Assembly (NCBI GenBank): GCA_964644555.1 | Contig: CAZXWI010000005.1 | Span: forward strand, 1 to 32,638 | Direction of reading: 5' to 3' | Length of the DNA stretch: 32,638 bases | Source: RUG14186 sp964644555 | Lineage (GTDB): Bacteria; Bacillota; Clostridia; Eubacteriales; Anaerofustaceae | In this document: one piece after another, positions 8,214 to 18,400 of the stretch | How positions within the stretch are numbered: the stretch's first letter is position 1 | Layout of the letters: every line of letters starts with the position of its first letter | Notes under the pieces: model-generated | Told to the model about the DNA's origin: nothing | The model's database searches: none | What the model saw: the letters and a program-made list of their open reading frames with translations, nothing else | Position numbers and translations under genes: made by a program

Positions 8214-11200
8214 ATGACAGGTAGAGGAAAACGACTAATCAAAATTTTATCAATGTGCCTTATTCTGCTATTGACTGTTCAGTGTTTGGGCGTTAATCTT
8301 TCTTTTGCTCAGGAAGCTGAAAACTATAACAGAACTACGGATCCATCCACTATGAGCGATTGGAAAAGTTATACCGAGCTTAATTCCACGGAATATGCAG
8401 GTTCTATATGGTTGGATAAATCAGTATTTAAAGATACATCTTCCGATGATGTCAAAAACATCGTAACATCGGACGGAATTAAACTTTCGATGATAGATGA
8501 CGAACGAAATTTTCTTGTTTCACTTTCCGCAGTATCCGCAACCAAATCTATAGACGGATATTCTATTAAACCTACCGATACGGTTTTTATTTTAGATGTT
8601 TCATCTTCAATGTATTCTGCAGAGAATGCTTCACGAATCAAACAATTGGTTCCTGCGGCAAATAAGGCTATAGATACCCTGTTAAAACTTAATAAAAATA
8701 ACAGAATTGCCGTTGTATTATATTCGGGTTTGGCTGCAGTTGATTCAATTCCACCCAACAATGCGGAATTGGGTGCATATGGCAGAGGGATTGCCAAAGA
8801 AGATACTGCGATGGTTCTTCTTCCTTTGGGAAGATATACTCCCGATTCGAGCGGTAATTACATCGAGCTGATTTATGATGCGAGCAATGATGTAGATACA
8901 GATAGCCGCAGGGATAAAATGTATACCATTCAGACGAGTGCAAATCTAAAAGAAGAAGGCGCATCAACAACTTTTAAACAAGCAAAAAAATATGTAAACG
9001 GCGGTACATATATTCAAAACGGTTTGTTCCAAGCTTGGGATAAGATTTTTTCAACTGCCGAAACCACTGTTGACATAAACTCCGTATTCCAGTCGGGTGT
9101 GGACAGACTTCCAGTAATGATACTCATGAGTGACGGTGCTCCGACTGCTGCTACCACAAATTATGCACCGAGTGGGTATAGTATAGGCAACTCAAACGGT
9201 GGTAACTGTACTCTTGCTCATAATACCGACGACATTGCATTTCTTACTCAGCTAACTGCATCTTGGGTAAGCAGTAAGGTAAATGAGCGTTATAATGAGG
9301 ATTTGCTCTTTTATACTATCGGTATAGGTATGGACGATATATCAACAAGCTCTTTGAAAGAAGCAGAAGATATAGCAAGAATGGAGAGAACTCCTTACCA
9401 GTCAAGACATGTGCTTAACCCAATGTATTCGTCGGGTAACGGCAAATACGAACAAGAGGTTAAGCAAAGAATCGACAGCTTGTGGAATTCTTACAATGCA
9501 TTATCGGGTTCTCAAACAATGGATGTATACCTTACCAAAGCACAGTTTGACAGAGATTTTTATACTACATCAATATCCAAAAAAGACGGAGCCGATAATC
9601 GCAATTATGTAACCAAATTTTATGATGTAGATGATACGGACGATTTGTTTGCTACTTTCAACAATATTGTTGCTGAAATAGAGCTTCAATCCAAATATTT
9701 GCCGACTCATGTTGATTCGAACGAAAACCTTGACGGTTATGTTACATTCATCGATGATATCGGTATGTATATGGATGTAAAAAATGTTGCCGGCATTTCA
9801 ATCGGCAATACGCTTTACTCAGGTGCTGACACTACTACAGTATATAATGCCGCAATAAAGGCAATCATGGAAAGAATGAGCCTTTCCGAAAGCGAAGCAA
9901 AAAGCTTGTTTGACAGAGCAATAGATGCGGGGCAAGTTTATTACAACAGTTCAAGTGATTTCGGAAATGCTATCGGTTGGTACGCAAGAGAAGATGGCTC
10001 CTATATCGAATTTTGGAATTGGGCTTCTTCAATCCAAACACCTCCGGAAGGTGCATACTATACGATACAGTCATATTTCTTCAATGAGAAATTACCAACC
10101 GAAAAACAGACAGATGAAAGAGATTTGATGTATATATCAGTGCAGGTAAGAACCGAAATCTCAACCGGCAAAGTATCGCTCATATGGCGTGTGCCTGCAT
10201 CTCTTATCCCTGTTTCCAATTACAATGTAAGCATTAAAGGTGATATCAATTTAACAGAAAGTGAAGATAATATAAAAGCGTCGGTTGAAATAGAGCGTGC
10301 CGAACCGATAAGTTTACTGTATGAAGTCGGTCTGAGAGATGATATTACATCTGAAAATTTAAAAGAAATAATGGAGCTTGCTCCTGAGGGATATAAAGCA
10401 ACGCCCGATGAAGATGGAAATTATGTATTTTACAGTAATAGGTATGATACATCGGTTGTATCCGATACAACACTTACTCAAACAGACCAAGTAAATACCA
10501 TAGCATATTTTGAGCCTAACAAACGAAACGAAAGATTCTACTTTATAGAAAATTCGGATATCTTCGTTAAAGATAGTGAAAATAAATATGTGAAATACAG
10601 CGGAAGTGAGGCTCCGGCTCTCGATGGCGAATATTACTACTTAAGCTATATATTCAAATGGCATGAAAATGATACCAAAAATGCTTGGTTGGAAAAAGTA
10701 TATAACAAACTTTATTCATACGAGCTTGAAACAGCACAAAGAGATTCTGCTGATAATATATGGTATATTCCAATCGGAACTGTAGGTGAATCTACATTCT
10801 CTTTTGATACTGCAAAGACCGATAATACAACCCAAACGTATACCGAATCTCACAAAACAGGCATAGAAATTTCAAGCGGTTTAAATGCTTTTGACGGAGT
10901 AGATAGAGGTGATAAAGTAATCTATGCAATACTCGGTAACAACGGTAAATTGTCGCTTAAACCCAGCCAAGGTATTGTTTTGAGCAAACGATTAACCGAA
11001 ACATCGGATTCCGCTGAAATCAGCGATACCGAATTCTCATTCACAATTAAAAGAACCGATGAAAATACACCTAACTCTTTCGAATGTACTGCACTTTTGG
11101 AAGAGTATTCAACAGGCGAAAAGATAAAATCGGAAACCGTTACATTTATTAACGGCTTATTGACATACAAATTAAAGGCAAATCGGCAAGTTCGCCTGTT

Positions 11201-12923
11201 AGGCCTGCCGACAGACTCCGCATATGAGCTATCCGAAGTTCCTATCGACGGATATATGCAGGATATTATATATCTTAACGGAGAGCCTTTAACCGATAAA
11301 TTGAAAGCTGAGGTAAAGGTAGAAGAAAATACACAAACATATGTTGATTTTTATAACAAATCAATCACATCCGGTTCTTTGGTTATAGAAAAAACACTCA
11401 ACCTCCCATCAACTATGACTCCGAATGATGTGCCGTCAAGCTTGAAATTCGATTTCAGTGTTGATTTCGGCTTGACATATGCCAATAAGCAAGTTGTTGA
11501 TAGTAATAAAAATATATATACTCTTGATGAAAACGGCAAGACTACTATTAAACTTGCCGCAGGAGAAAAAATTACATTTAACAGCATTATTGCAGGTACT
11601 TCGGTAAAAGTTACCGAAGTGATTCCCGATGGTGCAAATTACTTTCTAACTGACAATGTAAATGATAAGCAAGTAACGATAAGCGAAGATGGTGAGTCGA
11701 AAATAACATTCGAAAACACCATGATAGACCCTGACGGCGACATCATAATCAAAAAAACAGTAAACATACCCGATTCGTATGATAAAAAAGATACGGTTAA
11801 AGACCTCAGATTTACATTCAGCGTTGATTTCGGAACCGATTATAAAAACAAAACGGTTTATGATTCCAAAAACAAATCTTACGAATTAAATGACAAGGGA
11901 ATCGTTAATATTACTTTAAAGCAAAACGAGCAGATTAAGTTCGTTAATATCAATGTCGGCACTAAAGTAACCGTCAAAGAAATAGTGCCGCAAGATGCTG
12001 GATACGAACCGAATAAAGTAACTCAAAATGCTACCATAAAGGCAGAAAGCCCTGAAATTATTGTATTCAACAATACTATGGTGGATATAGACGGCAATGT
12101 AACGATCAAAAAGACCGTAACAGTACCCGAAAACTACGATAAACCGGATACAGTCGCAGGTAGAATTTATTATTTCGATATCGCTTTCGGCAATGAGTAT
12201 GCATCAAAGAAGATATACGACACCCTCAACAAATCATATGATTTAGATGAGGACGGAATAGTAAGAGTTTCTCTTAAAAAGGACGAATCTATAACATTCG
12301 TGGACATCAAAGTCGATACAAAAGTTAAAGCCACCGAGATAATTCCCGATGATGCCGACTACGAAGTTACAGGCGGTAAGAAAACCAAGAGCGTAAAAGT
12401 TAGCAATGACGATAAAGCAACTATCACATTTGATAACACACTTATTGATAGGGACGGTAATATAACGATAAGAAAAACAGTAACAATACCATCAACTCTC
12501 GATAAGAATTATGCCGATAACAGAAAGTTCTCATTCACAGTTGACTTCGGTGAAGAATACATAGGAAAGATTGTATTTGACTCATTAGGTTGTGAATATC
12601 CCGTTGATGAAAACGGATGTGTTGAAATATTGCTCGGTAAAGATGAAGAAATCACATTTGTTGATATCAAGGTAGGCACAAGAGTATCCGTAAAGGAAAT
12701 GATCCCTCAAAATGCCGATTATAAGGTAACAGGCGGAAAAGAAACAAAGGCAATCGTTATCGTTAACGATAACAGTGCCGCAATAGGTTTCGACAACACA
12801 ATGATAGATCCGAGCGTTCCTATAACAGGCGATAATACAAAAATGGGATTATATGTAATGATATTCTCAATAGGTTTAGGTGTTATGGCTGTTATGGTTC
12901 GCAAAAGAAAAGGGAGAGCATAA
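8214..12923 (+). CDS. Secreted VWA-domain surface adhesin with pilin-like repeats and sorting signal
   Basis: A 1569-residue surface protein. A signal peptide covers about residues 1-32 (cleavage near SFA-QE). A von Willebrand A domain follows from about 120 to 480, with a full MIDAS signature: D128-x-S130-x-S132, a GGTY threonine loop, and MSDGAPT. The middle (about 500-1045) is of unrecognised fold, ending in a Cna-B-like segment. Four repeats of about 120 residues start near 1054, 1174, 1293 and 1413. Each begins with I(K/R/E)KT(V/L) and ends with a (E/D/N)NT(M/L) motif, like DUF7601/Cna-B pilin domains that form internal isopeptide bonds. The C-terminus is VPITGDN, a hydrophobic segment and KRKGRA, a sortase-type anchor. 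A binding role on the cell surface is inferred; no ligand is indicated, and it is not linked to the corrinoid genes. AGAGGAAA precedes the start. Confidence 0.85.
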   Translation: MTGRGKRLIKILSMCLILLLTVQCLGVNLSFAQEAENYNRTTDPSTMSDWKSYTELNSTEYAGSIWLDKSVFKDTSSDDVKNIVTSDGIKLSMIDDERNFLVSLSAVSATKSIDGYSIKPTDTVFILDVSSSMYSAENASRIKQLVPAANKAIDTLLKLNKNNRIAVVLYSGLAAVDSIPPNNAELGAYGRGIAKEDTAMVLLPLGRYTPDSSGNYIELIYDASNDVDTDSRRDKMYTIQTSANLKEEGASTTFKQAKKYVNGGTYIQNGLFQAWDKIFSTAETTVDINSVFQSGVDRLPVMILMSDGAPTAATTNYAPSGYSIGNSNGGNCTLAHNTDDIAFLTQLTASWVSSKVNERYNEDLLFYTIGIGMDDISTSSLKEAEDIARMERTPYQSRHVLNPMYSSGNGKYEQEVKQRIDSLWNSYNALSGSQTMDVYLTKAQFDRDFYTTSISKKDGADNRNYVTKFYDVDDTDDLFATFNNIVAEIELQSKYLPTHVDSNENLDGYVTFIDDIGMYMDVKNVAGISIGNTLYSGADTTTVYNAAIKAIMERMSLSESEAKSLFDRAIDAGQVYYNSSSDFGNAIGWYAREDGSYIEFWNWASSIQTPPEGAYYTIQSYFFNEKLPTEKQTDERDLMYISVQVRTEISTGKVSLIWRVPASLIPVSNYNVSIKGDINLTESEDNIKASVEIERAEPISLLYEVGLRDDITSENLKEIMELAPEGYKATPDEDGNYVFYSNRYDTSVVSDTTLTQTDQVNTIAYFEPNKRNERFYFIENSDIFVKDSENKYVKYSGSEAPALDGEYYYLSYIFKWHENDTKNAWLEKVYNKLYSYELETAQRDSADNIWYIPIGTVGESTFSFDTAKTDNTTQTYTESHKTGIEISSGLNAFDGVDRGDKVIYAILGNNGKLSLKPSQGIVLSKRLTETSDSAEISDTEFSFTIKRTDENTPNSFECTALLEEYSTGEKIKSETVTFINGLLTYKLKANRQVRLLGLPTDSAYELSEVPIDGYMQDIIYLNGEPLTDKLKAEVKVEENTQTYVDFYNKSITSGSLVIEKTLNLPSTMTPNDVPSSLKFDFSVDFGLTYANKQVVDSNKNIYTLDENGKTTIKLAAGEKITFNSIIAGTSVKVTEVIPDGANYFLTDNVNDKQVTISEDGESKITFENTMIDPDGDIIIKKTVNIPDSYDKKDTVKDLRFTFSVDFGTDYKNKTVYDSKNKSYELNDKGIVNITLKQNEQIKFVNINVGTKVTVKEIVPQDAGYEPNKVTQNATIKAESPEIIVFNNTMVDIDGNVTIKKTVTVPENYDKPDTVAGRIYYFDIAFGNEYASKKIYDTLNKSYDLDEDGIVRVSLKKDESITFVDIKVDTKVKATEIIPDDADYEVTGGKKTKSVKVSNDDKATITFDNTLIDRDGNITIRKTVTIPSTLDKNYADNRKFSFTVDFGEEYIGKIVFDSLGCEYPVDENGCVEILLGKDEEITFVDIKVGTRVSVKEMIPQNADYKVTGGKETKAIVIVNDNSAAIGFDNTMIDPSVPITGDNTKMGLYVMIFSIGLGVMAVMVRKRKGRA

Positions 12924-12926
12924 AAT

Positions 12927-12961
12927 AAAAGAGCTTGCAGATTGAACTGCAGGCTCTTTTT
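12927..12961 (+). terminator. Intrinsic terminator after the VWA gene
   Basis: Arms 12927-12940 and 12947-12960 pair over 14 bp with one G-U pair; the right arm ends in the T run. The A-rich left flank may let it also act for the convergent transporter gene. Confidence 0.8.
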
Positions 12962-13035
12962 GCTGATATAAGTTATGTGATATGTGGATTTTGCACACAA
13001 TAAAAGTTGTCGTGTAAAAATTTCACCACATACCC

Positions 13036-14229
13036 TCACAAATAATAATTTCTTTGCTTAAATATCCACCCCGAGAGCATTATCAATATAAATCCGCAAA
13101 ATGCAAATATTATTTTAGTATCTATGATATCGGCTAACGGACCGAATACGAGCATACCAATCGGAGATGCCGCAGCTCCTACCACGGCTATTACGCTGAA
13201 TACTCTGCCCATCATATCGGGGTCTACCTTTTGCTGTATGGTAACGGATACAGTGGTGGAGGAAAACGGAAGAGTTATCCCTATGGCAAATGTCAAGACG
13301 AAGAACAGGTTAATGCTGCCGACTGAGGCAAGAAGCATTACCAATACTCCGTAAAAGAATGTTCCGAGGGCGATGCTCGAAGCCTTGTTTATCTTTTGAG
13401 CAACCTTGGCAAATATAAGCCCTCCTATTATCGAACCCAAGCTGTAGACTATTTGCTGTATGCTCAGTTGCATTACCGTGGCACCAAAAGCTCTTTCGAT
13501 ATATATCGGTGATAAAAATGACACAGGCGATATAAATACGCAGTACATAGCATAAAAAATGCAAAGTATGAGGATATATTTGTTCTTAATCGAATATGCA
13601 ACTCCCTGCTTTATATCATCAAACCAAGTATTTTTTGTTTGATTCGTGCATTCGATATTCGGTATATTAATAGCGAGCAATATAAATATTCCTATCAGTG
13701 CAGTTACCACATCTGTATAGAAAACGAATACTATATCGGTTTGCGAAAGCAGTAGCCCTCCCAACGCAGGAGATAGAATATACATACAAGAATCTATACT
13801 CGAATGTATTCCGCCAACCTTTATGAGAGATTCTTTCGGCACGATATCGGGAATTACCGCCTTTGATGAGGGAGCTTGTATGCCGCTTCCTATGGCTCTG
13901 ATAAAAGCAGCCAATAAAAACAGCCACACGGGCTTGTAGCCCAACATAAAAATGATTGCCAAAAAAAGAGTAGTCAGCGCCACCAATACATCGGATAGGA
14001 GGATTATTTTCTTTTTTTCGTATCTGTCCGCCAATATTCCGGCAATGGGTGAAATGAAAACATGTGGTAAAAATCCGGATATAACATACAAAGCCATCAT
14101 CGTACCGCTTTTGTTTTCTATTGTCAAGTACCACATTATGCCGTATTGCACCATGGAAGAACCCATCATGCTGATAAATTGGCTGATGATGAACGCAGTT
14201 GTCTTATTTACCCAATTTTTATTTATCAT
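13036..14229 (-). CDS. Major facilitator superfamily transporter, drug-efflux type
   Basis: A 397-residue integral membrane protein with about 12 hydrophobic segments, of the MFS_3/macrolide-efflux-like group. Typical segments are the opening FIISQFISMMGSSMVQYGIMWYL, the loop ADRYEKKKIIL between helices 2 and 3, and the long loop before helix 7. The start MINKNW at 14229 is preferred over an in-frame ATG at 14313, because the latter lies far inside the preceding gene. From 14229 the overlap is only 11 bases and AAAGAGA lies upstream. The overlap suggests translational coupling with the DUF2284 gene. The substrate is unknown; export of a small molecule is the usual role. Confidence 0.85.
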   Translation of the reverse strand: MINKNWVNKTTAFIISQFISMMGSSMVQYGIMWYLTIENKSGTMMALYVISGFLPHVFISPIAGILADRYEKKKIILLSDVLVALTTLFLAIIFMLGYKPVWLFLLAAFIRAIGSGIQAPSSKAVIPDIVPKESLIKVGGIHSSIDSCMYILSPALGGLLLSQTDIVFVFYTDVVTALIGIFILLAINIPNIECTNQTKNTWFDDIKQGVAYSIKNKYILILCIFYAMYCVFISPVSFLSPIYIERAFGATVMQLSIQQIVYSLGSIIGGLIFAKVAQKINKASSIALGTFFYGVLVMLLASVGSINLFFVLTFAIGITLPFSSTTVSVTIQQKVDPDMMGRVFSVIAVVGAAASPIGMLVFGPLADIIDTKIIFAFCGFILIMLSGWIFKQRNYYL

Positions 14230-14788
14230 TTTCGTTCTCTTTGTAAAGAAGTCCGCAAACAAGTGTGAAATATTCGGGGAGCTTGCCATCTTTGCCCCAT
14301 TTGAGAGGCACATTTAAAAGTTGCTCGGTAAGAAGTGCCACATTTCCTCCCAATGATTCCACGGAATACCTCATTTTTTCGGGGAATCTGCAAGGCTTTT
14401 GCTCACTTCTTGTGCATGAGGGGCATAATGTGCAGCTGCCTGCATAAAGAGCTAAGCTATTCGGGGTAGTTTTTTCTTTGGTTAAAATTATTTCGTCAAG
14501 TTTTGATCTCTCATTCGTCAATGAGTCGTTCATGATACTTTTAATTTCATCGGGGGAGTATGTTTTATTTAATAGCGATTCATCGTATATTATCTTTCGC
14601 CCCAAAAGGAAGAGCTTGTCGTATTTTTGCCAAATATTCATCGGTGAAAAATCATAATCGGGGCAGGACCATTTCTGTTTGTAATTGGCACAGGCTTTAC
14701 AATATTTGATAAATTCTTTTTCATTCACATATTCTGCAAGCATTTCGTTAATGCCGATGGTTTGTGTGATATCTTCGGTCGTATACAT
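14219..14788 (-). CDS. DUF2284 cysteine-rich putative metal-binding protein
   Basis: A 189-residue cytosolic protein of the DUF2284 family, whose function is not established. It has the family cysteines CKACANYKQKWSCP (about residues 30-43) and AGSCTLCPSCTRSEQKPC (about 116-133), arranged like ligands for Fe-S or another metal, and the adjacent PEKMRYSVES segment. GGAGC precedes the start. It is the first gene of a two-gene minus-strand unit with the MFS transporter. In other genomes this family occurs in varied contexts, so no pathway can be assigned. Confidence 0.85.
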   Translation of the reverse strand: MYTTEDITQTIGINEMLAEYVNEKEFIKYCKACANYKQKWSCPDYDFSPMNIWQKYDKLFLLGRKIIYDESLLNKTYSPDEIKSIMNDSLTNERSKLDEIILTKEKTTPNSLALYAGSCTLCPSCTRSEQKPCRFPEKMRYSVESLGGNVALLTEQLLNVPLKWGKDGKLPEYFTLVCGLLYKENENDK

Positions 14789-14841
14789 GGTAAGCTCCTT
14801 AGAATAAAACTAATTAAATTTATAGGGTGATTATACGATAA

Positions 14842-14869
14842 ATTATACGACACAATATATAAATTGCAA
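14842..14869 (-). promoter_or_regulatory. Promoter of the DUF2284-MFS unit
   Basis: Read on the minus strand, TTGCAA (14869-14864), a 16-base spacer and TATAAT (14847-14842). It diverges from the riboswitch promoter at 14912-14940. Confidence 0.55.
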
Positions 14870-14911
14870 TGCTAACTTAAAATAACAATTCTAAAATATT
14901 GGTGAAATAGG

Positions 14912-14940
14912 TAGACAACCAATTTTAATTATGTTATAAT
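14912..14940 (+). promoter_or_regulatory. Promoter of cobalamin riboswitch 1
   Basis: TAGACA (14912-14917), 17-base spacer, TATAAT (14935-14940). The same -35 sequence and spacing recur before riboswitch 3. Confidence 0.7.
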
Positions 14941-14964
14941 TTTTTATATATTATTAATATTTAG

Positions 14965-15150
14965 ATTTACGAATCCAGAGGAACGCACATTAAGAGAGCA
15001 TGGGGGTTGGAATCCCATTGCGAGTGCACTGGCCGCTTAGGTCAACTGTAACGTGGAGTATAGATCCGTAATCCATTGCGTCGGCAAACAAAATAACCGA
15101 TGTGAGAAGGTGGCTCTATATGGTGAAACGCAGTCAGGAGAATTATTCGA
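14965..15150 (+). ncRNA. Cobalamin riboswitch 1 (divergent)
   Basis: The order of cobalamin aptamer landmarks is present: a GGTTGGAATCCC hairpin near 15005-15017, CAACTGTAACG near 15044-15054, a GAGAAGG segment near 15103-15109, and AGTCAGGAG at 15132-15140. CGAAT (14970-14974) can pair with ATTCG (15145-15149) as the closing stem. It differs from riboswitches 2 and 3 in detail, so the class is less certain. A terminator follows directly and the downstream gene encodes a transcobalamin-like domain, which supports the call. Confidence 0.72.
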
Positions 15151-15172
15151 TAGATACCGCAGTGTCAACTAA

Positions 15173-15212
15173 CGTTATATATCCGAAGGGTTTGGATATA
15201 TAGCGTTTTTTT
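15173..15212 (+). terminator. Expression-platform terminator of riboswitch 1
   Basis: Arms 15173-15184 and 15194-15205 pair over 12 bp with one G-U pair, followed by seven T (15206-15212). It lies about 200 bases before the next gene, so it is an attenuator: ligand binding would be expected to stop transcription here. Confidence 0.85.
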
Positions 15213-15265
15213 AATGTTATAGTAAACCGAAGAATATATCCGAAGTTTAAATATTATTGATATGT

Positions 15266-15301
15266 ATATAATCTTTTGTTGTACTTCGCAAAAGATTATA
15301 T
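15266..15301 (+). other. Perfect stem-loop in the leader of the wall-anchored propeller gene
   Basis: Arms 15266-15278 and 15289-15301 are perfectly complementary over 13 bp with a 10-base loop and no T run. It may stabilise the message or pace translation. The rest of 15213-15413 shows no other recognisable signal except the ribosome-binding site AAAGGGA before 15414. Confidence 0.5.
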
Positions 15302-15413
15302 GAATGATTGCGTAAATGGTGTTGTGAAAACCGGTTAAGCAGTCGTTAAAGCAAGCGGAATATGCTTCAAATAAACAATTTATCGTTTCAGGAGTACAGA
15401 AAGGGAAATTTAA

Positions 15414-18400
15414 ATGAATAGCAATTTTAAATGCAAGGGCATAAATAAGCTTGCAATAGTTTTACTTACGTTCGTAATGATTATTGCTTCATTGCCTGCA
15501 TTGGCTTTTGCCGACGAATACGATTCAACTAAATCGCAGGTTCATGTGGTAATCAAAAATGATATTTATGCAGTCAGTGAAGGAGCTTCTTGGGAAGGCA
15601 CATTGCTTGATAGCTGGGTGTCGGTTGATACTAGCTCTACCATAATGAGCGCTGTAAAAGCCGCACTTAACGCAGAGGAAATGACTGCAGATGGCTTAGA
15701 TTCCGGATATATCACCGATATTAACGGCCTCAGTGCGGGAAGCCCCGAAACCTCAAGCGGCTGGATGATTACACTAAATGATTGGATGATCAATCAAGGT
15801 GCGGATCAAATCAATGTATCTAAAGGCGATGAAATCGTAGTTGCGTTTTCAAAAGACGGCGGTGAAGACCTTGGCGGCTCATATTTAAACAATTTAAAAA
15901 CATTAAAATCTTTGAGCTTTAGTGAGGGAACTCTTTCTCCCGAATTTTCATCAAATGTTACAACTTATACACTAACGCTGGTAGGTGGTGCAAATAATAA
16001 CATCAAAGTTACACCGACAGCATCTAACAAAAATTTCTTAGTCAAAACTTATCTCGGTACGCAGGAAAGCGGCACATTATATCCAAGAAACAGTGATATT
16101 CCCGTATCCGACAAAAGCGTTATTACCGTTGTATGCGGTGATAGCGAATGGCCCACAATGAATATAGGCTCGGCGGACATTACAAAAGAAACCTACACAA
16201 TAAATGTAGTGGTAAATGAACCGGTTAATAATGCTCCTAACGTAAAGGACAGTGCCATAAGTGCAGCCGAAGTTACCCTCGGAAATGATTTTACTCTTGA
16301 CTTATCCACAATATTCGAAGATAAAGACAATGATACACTTACTTACACTGTTTCAATCGACGGTGCAGAATCGGTATCAGCAAATAAGTCTTATACATAC
16401 ACACCTTCCAAAGAGGGAAGTGTAAATCTTAAATTCAGTGCCAATGACGGCAAAGTGAGCGTTGAACATTCGATTGTACTCACTGTTAATAAAGCAAATA
16501 CACCTCCAAATGTAAAAACAGGTGTTTCAACCACAGCACAGGTAAGTGCTCAAAACCGATATTCCGTTAGATTATCGAATATTTTCGAAGATAAAGACAA
16601 TGATACACTCACGTATACCGTATCAATAAATGGTGCTGCTCCTGTAAAGGCAAACAATAGCTACTCCTACACCCCAACCGTTGTAGGCAATACTACACTT
16701 ACATTCACCGCAAGCGATGGCAAAGCAAGTGTTTCGCACACCATTACACTCGTTGCCGTAAATGATGCACCGAATGTAAAGAAGAATGCCGCTACAACAG
16801 CCGTAAACAAACTCGGAGAAACATACACAATAGATTTATCGACAATATTTGAAGATAAAAATAAGGATATTCTCACCTACAGCGTATCGATTGACGGTGC
16901 TCAGTTTGTTGCAGCCGATAAGTTATATGCTTATACACCCACTAAAGTGGGGGAAAGCGTACTTAAATTTAAAGCAAATGATGCTGCTTTAAGTAGCCCC
17001 GAACATACAATAACGCTCAGCACTCTTGCCGAAAGCGTTGTTACATTCAAAACAACACCGAGTGATGCACTCGTTCGTGTGTACGAAGGCACAACACAAT
17101 TGCAGCCTAATGATAAAGGCGAATATAAAGTCAATATCGGTTATACCACATATATATACGAAGTAGTTAAAGCCGGTTACATAGGAAAATCAGCAGAAAT
17201 CACAAACAGCGGTGAAATCGTTGTAGAACTTCAAAAACTTAATAACAGTGCATTTGCTCCTGTTGATGCATATTGGCCTGCTTTCAGAGGAAATGACTCC
17301 AATATGGCAATAGTCGATGTAAAGCTTCCCATTGATGCTGAAAAAACACAGCTTTCTTGGAACAAACAATTAGGTTCGTCTTGGGCAGATGCGCCCAGCG
17401 TACAGATTATTGCAGATAATTCACTTGTAGTTATGTGCAATAAGAAAATATACAAATTAGACCTTGCAAACGGAAATATCCTTAAAGAAGGTGAACTTGT
17501 AGAAGCTCCGAGCTATGGCTATGTACCGCCTTTGTATGCCGAAGGTCTTATCATTTGCCCCCTCGGCAACGGTACGATACAGGCATTTAACGCAAAAACA
17601 CTCGAATCCGTATGGATTTACAGAGATATCCTCAAAGGGCAAGCACAAACACCTATATGCTATAGTGATGGATGTATTTATACAGGTTTCTATAACGGTG
17701 ATGCAAAGGATGCAAACTTCGTATGCCTTGCAATAGCAGATGAAGATCCTTCAAGTACAAACGAAGAAAAGCTCGCATTGTGGAAAGTTACTCACATGGG
17801 CGGATTCTATTGGAGTGGTGCTTGTGTAATCGGAGACTATGTGGTAGTAGGTTCTGATGACGGAGTAAAAAGCACAGTAAACGCCACATCCACATTATAT
17901 TGTTTCAACAAGCTCACAGGTGAAGTAGTTAACAAGGCTTTGCTTGAAGATGCGGGAGATATTCGTTCAACAATATCTTATGATGAACAATCGGGTAAAA
18001 TATACTTTACCACCAAAGCCGCAAGAGTTTATTCGGCAGTAGTAAATAAAACCACGGGCGAACTTACAGATATTAAGTATGCACAGCTCACAGGCAAAAA
18101 CTCAACATGCACCCCTATAGTTTACAATGGCAGAATATATGTTTACACATATTCTACCAACGGATGCTTTAATGTTATCGATGAAAAAACAATGCAGCCG
18201 ATATTCACTTTAGACGGGACAGGTAATGCTCAGTCAAGCCCATTGATGAGTACTGCATACGAAGATGAAGGATATTTGTATTTTTACGGCACATATAACG
18301 CAACCCCCGGCGGAATCTGCATGGTTAAAGTAAAAACTGATGCTAAATCCTCCGATGATGCACAGGTTATTGATTTATACGATGCCGATGGATTCAGTAA

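Noticed and set aside
14230..14313. An upstream start for the MFS transporter at 14313
   Set aside because: It would add 28 residues unlike an MFS N-terminus and overlap the DUF2284 gene by 95 bases; the ATG at 14229 fits the family and has an upstream purine-rich site.
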